64,000 nt of DNA from CAYONZ01 sp964405465 (lineage in GTDB: Bacteria; Bdellovibrionota; Bdellovibrionia; Bdellovibrionales; JAMPXM01): the NCBI GenBank assembly GCA_964405465.1, contig CAYONZ010000011.1, positions 1-64,000 on the forward strand, written 5' to 3'. This document shows, piece by piece, positions 63,131-64,000 of this stretch. The notes below the pieces were generated by a model. It saw only the letters and a program-made list of their open reading frames with translations, did no database searches and was not told the origin of the DNA. Position numbers and translations under genes: made by a program. How positions within the stretch are numbered: the stretch's first letter is position 1; the number at the start of each line of letters is the position of its first letter.

Positions 63131-63516
63131 TTGTTTTTGAGGTTGGCTAAAAGTTGTTGTGCTTCTGGAAAAAATGCGGTCGCTATTTTTATGACTTCAA
63201 CAGCAATGTCTTCGTCATAGGCGTGAGAGGTCTTATTTCTTCCCTCAATAAAATCAAACCATAAATTTGGATCGGAAATCAATTGATTCTGTGCCATCTC
63301 ACGAACGACAGGTTTTGCGGCGGTTGATTTTGATCCAAGAACTTTGGCTGAGACTTTCCATGCGATTTCAATCGAGTACTCAAAACGTTGAATTGCAGCA
63401 TCTCGAACGAACTTGTAAAAAGCCGAACTTTGAGAGTGTTGTTCCCTATTTAACTCATTCAGTGCCTCCTGAAGAGACAGCAAAGCTTTTTCAAACTCAA
63501 CAATACTAACACTCAT
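63127..63516 (-). CDS. HEPN-domain partner of the nucleotidyltransferase (HI0074 type)
   Basis: A 129-residue all-helical HEPN protein. The RNxxxH motif of HEPN ribonuclease-type toxins is visible as RNKTSH (about 93-98), followed by YD. The rest matches the HI0074 substrate-binding family: AIQRFEYSIEIAWK and the VREMAQNQLI region. It is first in a two-gene operon with the MNT gene overlapping by 4 bases. Whether it cuts RNA cannot be read from sequence. Confidence 0.82.
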   Translation of the reverse strand: MSVSIVEFEKALLSLQEALNELNREQHSQSSAFYKFVRDAAIQRFEYSIEIAWKVSAKVLGSKSTAAKPVVREMAQNQLISDPNLWFDFIEGRNKTSHAYDEDIAVEVIKIATAFFPEAQQLLANLKNK

Positions 63517-63674
63517 TGATCACCTTCTTTGATACGAAGAACTTTTCGACAGGGGCCTCTCTATTCGCAAGATTACTGATGAAACTGTTCAAGCCGCAAT
63601 AATTCACGGTAAACAGCAAACGCGATTTTGTCAAAGGCCATGACAGGCTAGCGGCAGCGACAGGCGCTCACAAA

Positions 63675-64000
63675 TTATTTTTCGTGATGGGTTCCAACAC
63701 GCAAAACCATTTGAATATCTGCAATCGATTGGCCGTTGATTCGAAACAGATCTTCGGTCGTACCGATTTGTTTGAACCCCAGAGATTCATAGAGAGACAC
63801 GGCGGGTGTATTGTGAGCGAAGACATAGAGTTCGATCCAATCAATGCCGGCTTGGGCCCTCGCCCAAGTGATGGCCGTGTCGGCTAACTTTCTGCCCCAG
63901 CCTTGACCGCGTGCCTCACGCTCAAGGCCCATTCCAAAAACAGCGCGATGGAGTGAAGCCTTAAGGCTACCAGATTTTAGGTCTGCGTGGCCCACAATGC
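63675..64000 (-). CDS. GNAT family N-acetyltransferase, N-terminus beyond the window
   Basis: The last 108 or so residues of a GNAT enzyme. The frame continues past the window end, so the GTG at 63995 is not the real start. The acetyl-CoA loop is REARGQGWGRKL, followed by the helix ADTAITWARAQ, strand WIELYVFAHN, and SLYESLGFKQIGT near the C-terminus. Members acetylate amines on small molecules or proteins; the substrate is unknown. Confidence 0.82.
   Translation of the reverse strand, partial: IVGHADLKSGSLKASLHRAVFGMGLEREARGQGWGRKLADTAITWARAQAGIDWIELYVFAHNTPAVSLYESLGFKQIGTTEDLFRINGQSIADIQMVLRVGTHHEK

Overview
The window comes from a Gram-negative bacterium. It encodes Kdo synthesis (kdsA), a sedoheptulose-7-phosphate isomerase relative (gmhA type), an O-antigen or capsule locus, many proteins with Sec or lipoprotein signals, and a chemosensory operon. 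The mix of exported coiled-coil proteins, proline/glutamine-rich lipoproteins and a CheD-CheB fusion would suit a deltaproteobacterium-like lineage such as Bdellovibrionota, but this is inference and no marker gene settles it. A run of exactly 100 N (57700-57799) shows that this is a scaffolded draft assembly. I saw no rRNA, tRNA, CRISPR array or insertion sequence.

Layout. (1) 0.3-21.5 kb: surface polysaccharide locus. On the minus strand are a GT-C-like membrane protein, galE, a PhyH-like oxygenase, a NeuA-phosphatase fusion, a short NeuB-type synthase and a GT2. On the plus strand are a Wzy/WaaL-like protein, a large WbaP/WcaJ-type initiating transferase, two GT4 enzymes, a UDP-L-amino-sugar set (RmlD-like reductase, FnlA-like dehydratase, WecB-like epimerase), a small PglC-type transferase, a PglF/WbpM-type dehydratase, kdsA, gmhA and a PIG-L deacetylase. 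Together they could make at least a nonulosonic acid, an L-QuiNAc/L-FucNAc-type sugar and a 4-keto-derived amino sugar, start glycan assembly on lipid carriers and polymerise it. (2) 21.6-35.4 kb: exported proteins, mostly of unknown function: a degenerate DUF885-like lipoprotein, a serine beta-lactamase-fold protein coupled to a small cysteine-containing exported protein, and a four-gene run of exported coiled-coil proteins, two of which are tandem paralogs carrying the same leader DNA. (3) 35.5-44.3 kb: lipid hydroxylase/TetR pair, S9 peptidase, cytochrome b561 with a PepSY protein, nitroreductase, PAS histidine kinase and bacteriohemerythrin. (4) 44.4-51.1 kb: chemosensory operon cheW-mcp-cheA-cheR-cheDB. 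(5) 51.4-64 kb: two unknown lipoproteins (one with an HD-type motif) flanking a fatty-acid desaturase, exported proteins, MAPEG and ACR3 pieces meeting at the assembly gap, arsC, an SPFH protein with five internal repeats, a HEPN/MNT pair and a partial GNAT.

Most notable points: a 29-bp tandem repeat at 11990-12091 that reads as a chain of ten-codon minicistrons, each stop overlapping the next start as ATGA and ending on a glycosyltransferase start; the duplicated exported coiled-coil genes with an ungapped duplicated leader; the five-repeat SPFH protein; the CheD-CheB fusion; and the artificial ORF across the N gap.
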